From: Centropus unirufus
Taxonomy: Eukaryota; Chordata; Aves; Cuculiformes; Centropidae
DNA: 64,000 nt
Reading direction: 5' to 3'
NCBI GenBank assembly: GCA_013397695.1
Contig: VYZI01000128.1
Location: forward strand, 284,380-348,379
Under the pieces are notes generated by a model. That model searched no databases and was not told the DNA's origin. It was given only the letters and a program-made list of their open reading frames with translations. The stretch's first letter is position 1. The number at the start of each line of letters is the position of its first letter. The translations under genes and the position numbers were made by a program. Positions 40,758-50,009 of this stretch are shown here, piece after piece.

Positions 40758-40925
40758 CATCATAGACCCATCAAGATTTGAAAAGACCTCCGAGATCATC
40801 TGTTCGGATCTGTTCCAACTGCCAGCCCAATAGGACTGTGCCTATTAAACCATGCCACAAAGTGACACGTCCACACGTTTTTTTCAGCACTTTGGTCACA
40901 ACAACCCCACGCAATGCTACAGGAT
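40758..40925 (-). mobile_element. CR1 LINE 3' end, diverged
   Basis: 'catcatagacccatcaag', 'tttgaaaagacctccgagat', 'tattaaaccatgccacaaag' and 'tgacacgtccacacgttttt' match, in order, the reverse complement of a CR1 subfamily 3' region. About 165 bp remain, more diverged than the 24.2 kb copy. Confidence 0.8.
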
Positions 40926-41074
40926 GTATCATTTTATACCAAGGCAGATATTTTTCCTCATAAGAAATCAATGGGACGTTATTTTGGGGTGCAAGCATAA
41001 GTGAGCCATACAAAATGCTTCCCCTGTGAGGAAGCTGGAATGGATTTTGCACCATTTTTTGCACCATTTTTCCA

Positions 41075-41255
41075 GTGAGAGGCTGGAGAGCAGCCCTGAG
41101 CCCTGCAGAAAGGGACCTGGGGATTGATGGCCAGTTGAACTTGATGGCAAGAGGACCAAGCGAGCCATGGGGAGGAATATCAAGCATGGCACTGCCAGCC
41201 TGTCGAGGGAGGCGATTGTCCTGCTCTGCTCCACACTTTTGCTGCCCCCATTGCT
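41075..41255 (+). mobile_element. CR1 LINE internal/3' fragment
   Basis: In sense orientation it reads 'gaggctggagagcagccctg', 'cagaaagggacctgggga', 'ccagttgaac' and 'cctgtcgagggaggcgattg', in the order expected of the CR1 3' coding/UTR region. It stops just before the minisatellite that starts at about 41282. Confidence 0.8.
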
Positions 41256-41281
41256 GAGTGCTGTGGGCTGTTTTGGGTATA

Positions 41282-42128
41282 AATGGACACCGGTTCAAAG
41301 AGGGCACCAGCACAAAAGGGGCACCAGTATAAAAAGGGCACCAGTACGTACAAAAGGGACACCAGTATAAAGAGGTACACCGGCATGTACAAGAGGGACA
41401 CCGGCACGTACAAGAGGGACACCAGTACAAAGAGGGACACCAGCACGTACAAGAGGGACACCAGCACGTACAAGAGGGACACCAGCACGTACAAGAGGGA
41501 CACCAGCACGTACAAAGAGGGACACCAGCACGTACAAAGAGGGACACCAGCACGTACAAAAGGGGGACCAGTATAAANNNNNNNNNNNNNNNNNNNNNNN
41601 NNNNNNNNNNNNNNNNNNNNNNNNNNNNNNNNNNNNNNNNNNNNNNNNNNNNNNNNNNNNNNNNNNNNNNNNNNNNNNNNNNNNNNNNNNNNNNNNNNNN
41701 NNNNNNNNNNNNNNNNNNNNNNNNNNNNNNNNNNNNNNNNNNNNNNNNNNNNNNNNNNNNNNNNNNNNNNNNNNNNNNNNNNNNNNNNNNNNNNNNNNNN
41801 NNNNNNNNNNNNNNNNNNNNNNNNNNNNNNNNNNNNNNNNNNNNNNNNNNNNNNNNNNNNNNNNNNNNNNNNNNNNNNNNNNNNNNNNNNNNNNNNNNNN
41901 NNNNNNNNNNNNNNNNNNNNNNNNNNNNNNNNNNNNNNNNNNNNNNNNNNNNAGGGCACCAGGACGAAAGGGACACCAGTATCATAGAGGGACACCAGCA
42001 TGTACAAAAGGGTCACCAGTACAAAGAGGGCACCAGTATGTACAAAAAGGATACCAGTATAAAAAGGGCACCAGGACGAAAGGGACACCAGTACGTACAT
42101 AGAGGGTCACCAGTATAAAGAGGGACAC
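41282..42128. repeat. Minisatellite with 17-22 bp units, interrupted by an assembly gap
   Basis: The dominant unit is 21 bases (caccagcacgtacaagaggg plus a). Longer 22-base units carry one extra A, and shorter 17-18 base units lack the inner CGTA (for example 'caccagtacaaagaggga'). The left block is 41282-41577, the right block 41953-42128, and 375 N lie between. Because many units are multiples of three and lack stops, long frames appear on both strands. Those frames reflect the repeat and are not evidence of a gene. Confidence 0.95.
41578..41952. other. Assembly gap (375 N) inside the minisatellite
   Basis: An unbroken run of N flanked on both sides by the same repeat units. The array is therefore probably longer or shorter than shown, and the gap is likely due to collapse of the tandem repeat. 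Confidence 1.
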
Positions 42129-42302
42129 CGAGTCCGGGGCGGCGGGCGCGGTTTGTGCCGGGTTTAGGGGTGCAAGCCCCATGAGGAGCGATCGCAGTGA
42201 GCGCGGCCAGCCCCGAGGAGGCTGGGACCTCCCTTCCAGGAGGGAATAGCAGCACGCGCCGATCCCCTTTATCTGGCCGCCAATGACGGGACCCGCTGGA
42301 AG

Positions 42303-42531
42303 GGCGGGAAGATGCGCTGGAGCGGGGTTGGGTTGGATATTAGGGAAATGTTCTTTCTCCAGAGGGTGAAGGAGCACTGGGAAAGCTCCGAGGGAAGCAG
42401 CCACAGCCCGGCAATATTCCAGAAGCGCTCGGACAGTGCCCTCAGGCACCGGGTGGGAATGCTGGGCTCCTCAGGGTCAGGAGCTGCACTCCTGGATCCC
42501 TGCGTGCCCCTCAGCGCATTCCACGATTCCA
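42303..42531 (+). mobile_element. CR1 LINE 3' fragment inside the CpG island
   Basis: 'ggttggatattagggaaatg', 'ctccagagggtgaaggagca', 'ctgggaaagctccgagggaa', 'gcgctcggacagtgccctca' and the end 'gcattccacgattcc' follow the sense CR1 3' region in order. The copy is unusually GC-rich and diverged, and has become part of the promoter island. The left boundary is approximate. Confidence 0.75.
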
Positions 42532-42564
42532 ACGAGGAGACAGCGAGCCCCGCGGGGGAGATTC

Positions 42565-42608
42565 GGGGAGCCACGGGATGTGGGGAGCCACGGGATGTGG
42601 GGAGCCAC
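42565..42608. repeat. 17-bp tandem repeat, 2.6 copies
   Basis: The unit ggggagccacgggatgt repeats exactly at 42565 and 42582, then partly from 42599. It lies about 50 bp upstream of the GC box. Confidence 0.95.
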
Positions 42609-42659
42609 ACCGCCGCGGCTCGGGGAGGGCACAACGCGCCGAAACCCGCGGCCCCGCCC

Positions 42660-42742
42660 CGCGCGTTCTGGCGCGGTTTGTCCCTTCCGCCGCGCCGTAG
42701 CGGGGAGGCCGTAGCGGTTGGGCGCGAACGCCGGGAAGGCGG
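42660..42742 (+). other. LSM6: Candidate LSM6 5' non-coding exon
   Basis: The LSM6 start-codon exon has an acceptor just upstream of its ATG, so a 5' untranslated exon must lie further up. The best donor in the island is GCGG|GTGAGG, with GT at 42743-42744. An alternative donor (GTG|GTAAGG) has its GT at 42818-42819. The left end is unknown and is set here just after the GC box. The assignment is inferred from splice signals and CpG content, not from transcripts. Confidence 0.5.
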
Positions 42743-42785
42743 GTGAGGGACCGAGCGCGCGCCCGGGGCGGGGGGGGGGTGTCGG

Positions 42786-42875
42786 GTCAGGGAAAGCGGG
42801 TGCCGCCTGGTCACGTGGTAAGGACCGGGGGTCAGGGATAGCGGGTGCCGCCCGGTCACGTGGCTGGGGGCGCGC
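42786..42875. repeat. 45-bp tandem duplication, each copy with a CACGTG E-box
   Basis: Copies run 42786-42830 and 42831-42875. Their first 33 bases differ at only two positions. Each copy contains GGTCACGTGG, with CACGTG at 42812-42817 and 42857-42862, exactly 45 bp apart. This is the kind of E-box bound by USF, MYC/MAX or TFE3/TFEB family factors. The pair lies just inside LSM6 intron 1 if the 42743 donor is used. Confidence 0.85.
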
Positions 42876-42877
42876 GG

Positions 42878-42878
<1 letters not shown>

Positions 42879-42941
<63 letters not shown>
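42879..42941. repeat. Homopolymer run of 63 G
   Basis: An uninterrupted G tract read directly, followed by A and more G. It directly follows the 45-bp duplication. Such a run can form G-quadruplexes and is error-prone to sequence, so the true length is uncertain. Glycine- and proline-rich frames over it are meaningless. Confidence 0.9.
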
Positions 42942-42942
<1 letters not shown>

Positions 42943-43664
42943 GGGGGCGCGGTGCCCGGTGTCACCGGAGCCTCCGCGGCTCCCGGCAGGGGCGCCCCTC
43001 GCAGCACGTTTTGCACCGTTTTTTGACCGATTTTCAGCAAACGGCTCTTGGCAGCAGCGCGTAAAAAACCGGGGCGCGTTTCCTCCCCCGGGAGGGCGGG
43101 AAGGTGCGTGTTCCCCCCGGGAAAAGCCGCGGCTGGGAAGCGCCGCCCGGGCCCGCTGGGCCTCAGCGTTTGCGGGTCTAAATGACAAGCCTGCCTTCTG
43201 AGCCCGGGCTAACTCCCTGAGCTCAGCCTAACGCCCTGAGCCCAGTCTAACTGGATTTTAAGGCATTCTTTCAGATTTTTTCTTCGCTCGCGTTTGCGAG
43301 CAGAGAGAATTCTTGCTGTCCTCAGATGTACAGAGCATGGGAAATAAACCGCTTGCTCTGTCTTAGCTCTCTAGTTTTGGTAAAATGTAAGATTTTCGGG
43401 AGAAGGTGAGGCCTTTGGCTCTATTGGAAGTGTAAAAGATGCACAGCAAATTAGGGTTCTTATTAATAACTTCAGGAGTTATGAAAATGCCAAGGAGAAT
43501 GGCACTGTGGCTCTAGGACCTCCTCACCTCCGCCTTAAAAGCAAAACTTTAATAATTTTTTATATTTTCTCCTAAAAGCATCAGGGGACTGCCTGTCTCT
43601 ACTGTGTGTTTAAAGACAATACACAAGTATCTTTCTTATCCAAATGTTTTCTCCCACTTCCCAG

Positions 43665-43770
43665 AGAAAAATCAAGATGAGTCTACGGAAGCAAACCCCT
43701 AGTGACTTCCTAAAACAAATCATCGGAAGGCCGGTTGTTGTAAAATTAAATTCCGGAGTTGATTATCGAG
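43665..43770 (+). CDS. LSM6: LSM6 exon with start codon (coding from 43677)
   Basis: The acceptor ctcccacttcccag ends at 43664. Twelve untranslated bases precede ATG at 43677-43679. The exon codes for residues 1-31 and the first base of codon 32 (Gly), then donor gtaagt at 43771. It holds the N-terminal helix and the first strands of the Sm fold. Confidence 0.95.
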
Positions 43771-46700
43771 GTAAGTTCTCCGTCTGTCTCTCACACTGAG
43801 TGAAGTAGTTGTTTGGGAAGGCTGGAACAGAGGCTTTTGAAAATAAGAAAGCAGTATGATCCAGAATCCTGGAGTTTCTGAGATATTCTGAGATGCATAA
43901 TGGAATAGTGACATGAAAAATAGAAAATCAACTCAAGAGAAAATGTTGAAGGGGGGGTTTGCAGTGGACCTAGAGATAAAAATTACTCATCTAAATCATT
44001 ATTGTCCTTGGTCAAAGATGGTTAAACTTAAATAACAGTATTTTGAGTTTCTAGACTGATCTTTGTAAAATTGGCTGGAATTATAATTCCTGAAATGGCC
44101 TCGCAGCCCTCTTTTCAGTGCTCCGATAGCAACCCTTGATGAAATTATTCTTTTCTTCGCCTTTCTGTTCTCCAATTCTTAGTATTGACCTGGGTCTAGA
44201 AAAGCATCAGAACTAAACTGCCATTAATCATAAGCCTGATCTTACACAAAGGATGAAAGAGTTACATTCCTGGTTAAACAACTGCCTAGACTTGTGTCAG
44301 ATTAAGACTGAGGGGGATACAGGAGAAGGCTTAATGTGGCTTTTGCTGCTTTATGCCCAGTTCATAGGATTGTTTTTTAAACAGTGAGTTAAGCTTCAGT
44401 GAAACATCCTGGTCCTACTCCCATTAAGATAAGAATTACCGGCCTGCCCGTTTTCTTAAGTAGTATCCAAACTGAATTAAAGCTGTCACATATCTCCTAA
44501 CGTGCATAATTTAGGCATTTTATTCTGGAATTATTTAACCTGATCACTGCTTCAGATAGGTTTAATTCGACTGGCTCAGCTTGACACTTGTGAGAGGAGA
44601 CTTGCTTGTGCTGGGAGGAGGAATCTTCGTATTGTGACAGCTTAAAATTGTTACAGTTCACCGACAGAGCGAGCAGTGCCTTCTTATTCCTTCCTGATCC
44701 TCTTCGGTGTCTCTGATCTGACAAAATTTGCCATATGTCATTTCCTTGAGAACCACTTTGTCTGGGCACTTAGGTGGGGTTGGTGGCTTAAAAACCTCAC
44801 TACCGCTTATCAATCTTTGGCCTCCATAAATTCTGTCTTGGAGGAGAATGTGGTGACTGCTCATTAAAGTCAATTAAATCAAGTCGTCCTTTACCTAAGT
44901 GTACATACAAGGCAGAGCCAAACCAGATTTGGGGTTTGAATACGCTTTCTGTTTTCTTTGAGAACACTGGTTATGTCTGCCCAGTAAGATCCACTTTTGA
45001 CTGCTGCAGATAAATTACTCAACTTTCCCCGCAACAAGGCTAGTCTAACGTGCTTACAATCAGACCTACCAGGAATTGAACCACAGTAATCAGTGATAAA
45101 TGAATATCTATGATTTTTATGCCTAGAGATGGATACGTGCATTAAAACATCTACAGATAAAATGCTAGCCAAGATGGGCAGTGACAACATTTAATGCCAT
45201 TAATGGCCTGAGAACGAACACAAAGCAGAGGAAGAAAACGGAACAACCATGAATGCACACTAGAAATAAAAGAATTTGAAAATACCGTACTTATGGCCAG
45301 TGAAGGGGTAGCTTAAGAAAATATAATACTAATTTTGTGCAAAGATTTTTTTGTTTTCTGTTATCACACAGAGCACTTGGGATGACTGGATTGAAAGAGA
45401 GTACTGACTCCAGTTTGGTTTTTTTGGTGCATTTTGTAACACTTTGTGAGCAGTCAGGTTCTCTTGTGTGTCTGGAAACAGGAAATAAAAACATAAAGGA
45501 AAATAATAATCCTTAAACCATTATAAGTTGGCTGGAAAACTCGAATTCCTAATTATTTAATGGAAAATATTAACGTAACACTTCTGAAAAGTCAGAATGT
45601 GTTCTAGAGGAGTGTTCTCAGACTGGAGTTCTCTCCCCCAAGTACAGCAAATCTGCTATAGTCAAGTTTTAATGCCAGGTACATAAATTCAGTGTTTTCC
45701 AGAGAAAAGTGATGTTAGTAATATTCTCTGTGTGTGCAAGGATGAAGTCAGGAAAACACAAGATGGAAGTAATTAATACAGCTTTTTCCAAGTTGTTTTA
45801 CGTGTACGATTAATTAACTGGATTCTTTGAGCAATTCTTTACATCTGTTAATCCACACATTCGGTTCCTCACATGAAGAGTCTGCTTGTTGATCAGGAGA
45901 ATTAATTTTGTAGAGGGCCACGGCTCTGATCTAAAGGGTGGGTGCAGATGCTGAGTACTTTTGAATGAAAAAATTCCGTGGTGCTGCCAGCACACAGGGA
46001 ATACTGTACGAACAAGGTAGAGCCTTCAAGAGGGGCTATGAGAAGTACTGGTCTAAAAACAGTGCTGCTCACATGCGTATTTCCCTGATCAGAAGAACAT
46101 CTGATCCTACAAAAGGCAGATATGCTTTCTTGAGTTGTATTAATTAAAGACTAATTTCATTTTTATGGGAAGATTTTGATGTCATTTGAAAAGCCTTTGG
46201 CTGCTGAAAAGGATGTAGAGTTTTGTTTACATCATTACAGAGGCTTGCAGCCAACATTCCTCTAGGTCTGCAAACATGAAGACAGATATGAAAATGTACG
46301 GTGTCCTGTATTAAAAGGGTTGTTTTTCTGCTATACCCTTCAAAGGTTTTAATGAAAACTCAATTTACATAGCCTTGTCCATAGCTTATCCACTTACACT
46401 TAATATCACAGGTTCTTTTCAGATGTGTGGCTTAAAGCACACCTGTGAGAAGGGACAACTTGAACTTTGAAAGTTGTGCCTTAATAATTTCTTCTGTCCC
46501 CTACTCTTAAATTACCTGACAAAGTTGCTATTGGAGCGCCTGGGGTTCCTCACTCCAAGCTTGTCTATTTGAAGAGGAATACTCTGATCTACTGACCCAT
46601 CTGGCCAAGCCTGGGTTTTTTGATAGTTATGAAGATAAAGGCTTTTTTAGTACTATTCAAACCCAATGCCTTTTTGCTTATTTTAAGATAAGTTTAAGCT

Positions 46701-48405
46701 GATTCACTCTGAAACTGTTGCTGTCTTCAGGTGTCCTGGCTTGCCTGGATGGATATATGAATATAGCTCTGGAACAGACTGAAGAATACGTAAATGGACA
46801 ATTAAAGAACAAGTATGGAGATGCATTTATCCGAGGAAATAATGGTAACTCTTCCTCATTTTATTGCTTGTCAGAGGATTGTGGTTTGGTATTTACTTCT
46901 GAATTTGAAGAATGGCTGAGGTGTCAAGAAGCTGCCTTTGAGAATTAGTTTTAGGCTTACTTCGAAATCTTAACATATTCACTTTTACAGTTTCACTTTT
47001 TAGTACCTGTGGTTTTCTGCATTCCTGGGGCCGCCTTTTCTTCTGACCTTGAAGTTCATTTAGAGAAGCAGGCTCTTTTCTAGCCTGCCTTAGCTTATTT
47101 CTTGTCATTTGACAGGTTTACTCTTTTGCACTTGCTGCCTGCTTAGGTGGCCTCTGCTCTGTAGAGGTCCTCGTGTTTTGCTAGGCAAACTGCAGCATAA
47201 ATTTATGATCCAGGACAGATATTGGTGACGCTGCAGTATTTTCTTGTGATGCCATTGCTCAGACGTGACTGAATGCTCTTCATTAGCACTGGAGCCTATT
47301 TTGATCTTTATGAGGAAAGATTTTTCCCAAGAAAGTCACTTGTACTCTACTACTGAGCCTTTAAATAACCCAGTGCAGAAGGTGGATTTTAGTGCACTTC
47401 AAGGACAATCCCAGGCTCCTGAAATGACTTTTTGGTATCAGTTAGGCTGTAATAGCAGGACATGCCTGGGAGAAGAATGTCTAAAAATAGACAAGGTTTC
47501 CAAGTCAGATGTAAAGAAACTTGTAGAGAAGGTAATTGAAGCAGAGTTTGACCAAGTTACTTGAAAAGAAAACGGGAGGGTGAGAAGGAGGAATGGAATA
47601 ATAAATAAAAAAAAAATAAAATCAAACAAACAAGCGAGAACTTAACTTCATGTTACGAAGAGCCAAAGAGATTGTGACACCAGTGGGGAAGAGTGTTTTA
47701 GGAGGAGAAATAATCCTTGAATGCAGCCAAATGCTTTTTCTGAGCAATTTTGCATATTATGCTAAGGAGTGCAGTGACATTGCAGCTGGAGAATCAGTTA
47801 TGGAAATAAGAATCTGTTGTAAAAGTTAAAACAGATGAGAGGCAGGAGGCCGAAGGTCAGGCTAAGCAGAGAACCTAAGACATCCTAGGTTTAGGAGCAG
47901 AATGCAGTTTCACATTGTGCCTGGATCCAATCTGGGGATAGCAGCAGCCAAGCAGGTGAACGATGCCTGCTGCTTCATGAGGTAATCATTAGCTTTGCCT
48001 TCAGCACTTGCAATTTCCAGCTTTTGTTAAAAAGTTCATAGCATTGGTGTCTGACATGTGTAATTCTGCTGCTTGGAAACTCTCTCTTGCTCCCCTGAGA
48101 GGTGCTGGATTTATTTTCCCTCCGTTTAGCCCAAATCTGCTGGAGTATAGTTTGGGTATCCATATAAAAAATACGCATTATGTATTACTTTGGTTCAATA
48201 AATTTGATCGAATTTCTTGCAATCTGGACTTAAGTTTTCTGACTTTGTTCATGCTGAATGGGATTCACTACATTTTTTTTTTATGAGCCATGGAAATGTG
48301 ATGCCTTAAGATGTTTCTGTGTGTTGTTTACCAGGGCCCTCTTACATGTGCTGCTTTCTCCTTTTCACAGTGTTGTACATAAGCACACAGAAGAGGAGGA
48401 TGTGA
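43677..48405 (+). CDS. LSM6: LSM6, U6 snRNA-associated Sm-like protein (complete coding region, 3 coding exons)
   Basis: Joining 43677-43770, 46731-46844 and 48371-48405 gives 243 nt: 80 residues plus a TGA stop, the usual LSM6 length. The predicted protein begins MSLRKQTPSDF and ends STQKRRM, matching my memory of vertebrate LSM6 throughout. It carries the Sm fold: an N-terminal helix, then Sm1 (about residues 17-49, with G-V-D-Y-R-G-x-L and the loop D38-G-Y-M-N) and Sm2 (about residues 65-76, with I-R-G-N-N-V-x-Y-I). LSM6 is a subunit of the nuclear LSm2-8 ring that binds the U6 snRNA 3' end. It is also in the cytoplasmic LSm1-7 ring that promotes decapping of deadenylated mRNA. All junctions are GT-AG and both introns interrupt codons after the first base. 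The start is the first ATG of its exon and agrees with the family. Confidence 0.97.
43771..46730 (+). other. LSM6: LSM6 intron between the first two coding exons
   Basis: About 3 kb of AT-rich intron between consensus donor and acceptor. Short frames on both strands (for example 44497-44873 and 45965-46147) have no recognised domain. No interspersed repeat was recognised. Confidence 0.85.
46731..46844 (+). CDS. LSM6: LSM6 middle coding exon
   Basis: The acceptor ctgtcttcag ends at 46730 and the donor gtaact starts at 46845. The 114-nt exon is a multiple of three and codes for residues 32-69, including the Sm1 loop and the start of Sm2 (F-I-R-G-N-N). Skipping it would keep the frame but remove most of the RNA-binding fold. 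Confidence 0.95.
46845..48370 (+). other. LSM6: LSM6 last intron
   Basis: About 1.5 kb of intron with no recognised element. A 99-codon frame at 47265-47564 runs in the sense direction but has no domain and no fitting splice sites. It is not part of the LSM6 protein. Confidence 0.85.
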
Positions 48406-48620
48406 AGATGCCAGAAAGGGGCTGTTTTGTACTTGTGAACCTCTTCAAAATGATGGAACCCTGTTTGATTTGTAGTTAAGAATCCACAGGTGAAGTACAC
48501 GAGTGTTTAATTTTTTATTATTTTTTTAAACAAATGTAAACCAGTGAAAACTTCCTGAATGTTTTTGTTTCAAAGCATTGTTTTGTTTCACTGTACAGAA
48601 AAAAATAAAAAAGAGAAGCA
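48371..48620 (+). CDS. LSM6: LSM6 last exon: 35 coding bases, then 3' UTR
   Basis: The acceptor ccttttcacag ends at 48370. The codon completed across the junction is Val, then nine residues and TGA at 48403-48405. The rest is 3' untranslated. The first plausible poly(A) signal is AATAAA at 48604; another is at 48871. The exon end is therefore approximate. Confidence 0.9.
48604..48609 (+). terminator. LSM6: Candidate LSM6 poly(A) signal
   Basis: AATAAA, about 200 bases after the stop codon. A second AATAAA at 48871-48876 could give a longer 3' UTR. Only transcript ends can decide between them. Confidence 0.55.
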
Positions 48621-49604
48621 TATAATAGTGCTGCAAGACTAATTCAAAGCAACAACTTGTTTACTTATGCTAACGGTTACAGAAATATTGATTGTTTCAC
48701 CCTAATGGTGAAAAGAAAGATCTGTACCAGCTGAGAAAGTCAGTTACAGGTGAAAAGCTCTCAGTATGCCAAGACAGCTAGGAGCTGCTTCACGTCCTGC
48801 CTCTGTACCCCCTACCTCAGCTTGCAGTTACCTTTTTAACTTGCATCTCTACCAAAAGCCAAGAGACTTCAATAAAAAGCATTTTAACTAATATCTAAAG
48901 CTACTCCTCAAAACAGGCTGGAAATCTAAGGGCTTTTGTAAACATGCCACACGTATCTTCTTCACACAGTTCACGCTTTTTCTCCTATCCGCTCCCTCCC
49001 CAACTTGTACCATCTCTATATTTTCTTTTTTTATGTTCAAGCCAGAAGTGAGAACAAACACATTCAGCTTATAATATGGGATATGCATACAGGGAGGAGG
49101 AATCTCTGTGCAAGGAACAAATTGGAACCTCTTTATATTTTGCAGCAATGCTCCAGGTAATCAAAGCCTGGGGAGTAAATAAAGCTCAGTTTTACATGGG
49201 TACTTATACCTATGTATAAAATGCCTTCTATCCTTTTGCATGCAGTCAGCCAAGAAAAAAAACAAAAACAAACAACCCTGAATGTTCAGATATTTCACAG
49301 TCCAAGTGTTACTCCACTTAACCTCCAGATACTTAGGGCGTTCTTTCATTCCTTGGGACAAAAGTTGTAAGTTAATGTACCTCATAGTGAGATTATTTAG
49401 CCAGTTTTTTTAAATGAGTTTTCTGAAGCCCTGCTTTATTCCTTGGGCAGTTTTTAGTGCGTCCAGGAACAAAAGTATTTCTAGATGTGGTCGGATGAAC
49501 ACAGACAATTATGTGAGTACAACATTGGTCCATTCTTTTCAAGTAGCTCTAATGCAAGTTAGGAATAGTAAAGTTTCAGTTATCCCAGGGAGGGAAAGTG
49601 GATT
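48621..49604. other. Intergenic DNA after LSM6
   Basis: Possible distal 3' UTR up to the AATAAA at 48871, then non-coding DNA. Nothing else was recognised. Confidence 0.55.
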
Positions 49605-50009
49605 TGTCCCGGTTCTGCCTGGGAAAGGGTTCATTTCCTGGTTTTGGCAAGGAAAGAGTTAATCTCCCCAAGACACTGGGAAGGGTCACAGCTGGCCAAA
49701 CTAGCCCATGAGATATTCCATGCCATCAAGTTCCTCATCCAGCACACATGGGGCAGGGAGGCTCAGAGTGTGGCTGGGTTCACAGCTTGCCCGTACGTTC
49801 AGGCATTGGTTTTCCTCAGCAGCGAGCAGTTGATTACTTATTTTTCCCGTTACTGTTATTTGGCCCCTTCCTTTGCTGTTCTACTCAACTGTCTTTATCT
49901 CAGCCCACAAGTTTTACCTTTTTTTCCTCAATTTCCCTCCCCATCCCACTGGGGAGGAGGAAGCAAGGAGCCACTGAGGGTCTTCAACAGCTGAGGCTAA
50001 ACCACAACA
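49605..50009 (+). mobile_element. Solo LTR of an avian endogenous retrovirus (ERVL-like), diverged
   Basis: The stretch starts TG and ends in CA. It contains in order 'gatattccatgccatcaag', 'actgtctttatctcagccca', 'aagttttacc', 'ccccatcccactggggagg' and a final 'ggctaaaccacaaca'. These are the landmarks of a large avian LTR family whose U5 reads 'ctgtctttatctcaacccac...ccatcccaccggggg...ggttaaaccacgaca'. It is shorter than full copies of the family and has no internal coding sequence beside it, so it is a solo, decayed LTR with no protein-coding capacity. The exact subfamily cannot be set by eye, and no target-site duplication was identified. Confidence 0.75.

Larger units (their letters stand above)
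42120..43200. promoter_or_regulatory. LSM6: CpG island and promoter region of LSM6
   Basis: About 1.1 kb of very GC- and CpG-rich DNA directly upstream of the LSM6 coding exons. It includes a CCAAT word at 42280, a GC box (ccccgcccc) at 42652-42660, and a pyrimidine-rich possible start area 'tcccttccgccgcg' at 42681-42694. No TATA box was seen, as expected for a broad housekeeping promoter. The island also contains a CR1 fragment, a 17-bp repeat, a 45-bp duplication and a poly-G run, listed separately. Confidence 0.8.

Noticed and set aside
41180..42100. Long frames with repeated Cys/Trp or Leu/Val motifs on the minus strand and Lys/Arg/Thr-rich motifs on the plus strand
   Set aside because: They come from translating a minisatellite whose units are often multiples of three, and they cross a run of N.
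42477..43201. Poly-Pro and poly-Gly frames on both strands
   Set aside because: Product of the 63-G homopolymer and the CpG island; no start or domain evidence.
47265..47564. 99-codon sense frame in the last LSM6 intron
   Set aside because: LSM6 is complete without it. No domain was recognised, and it would break the conserved 80-residue protein.
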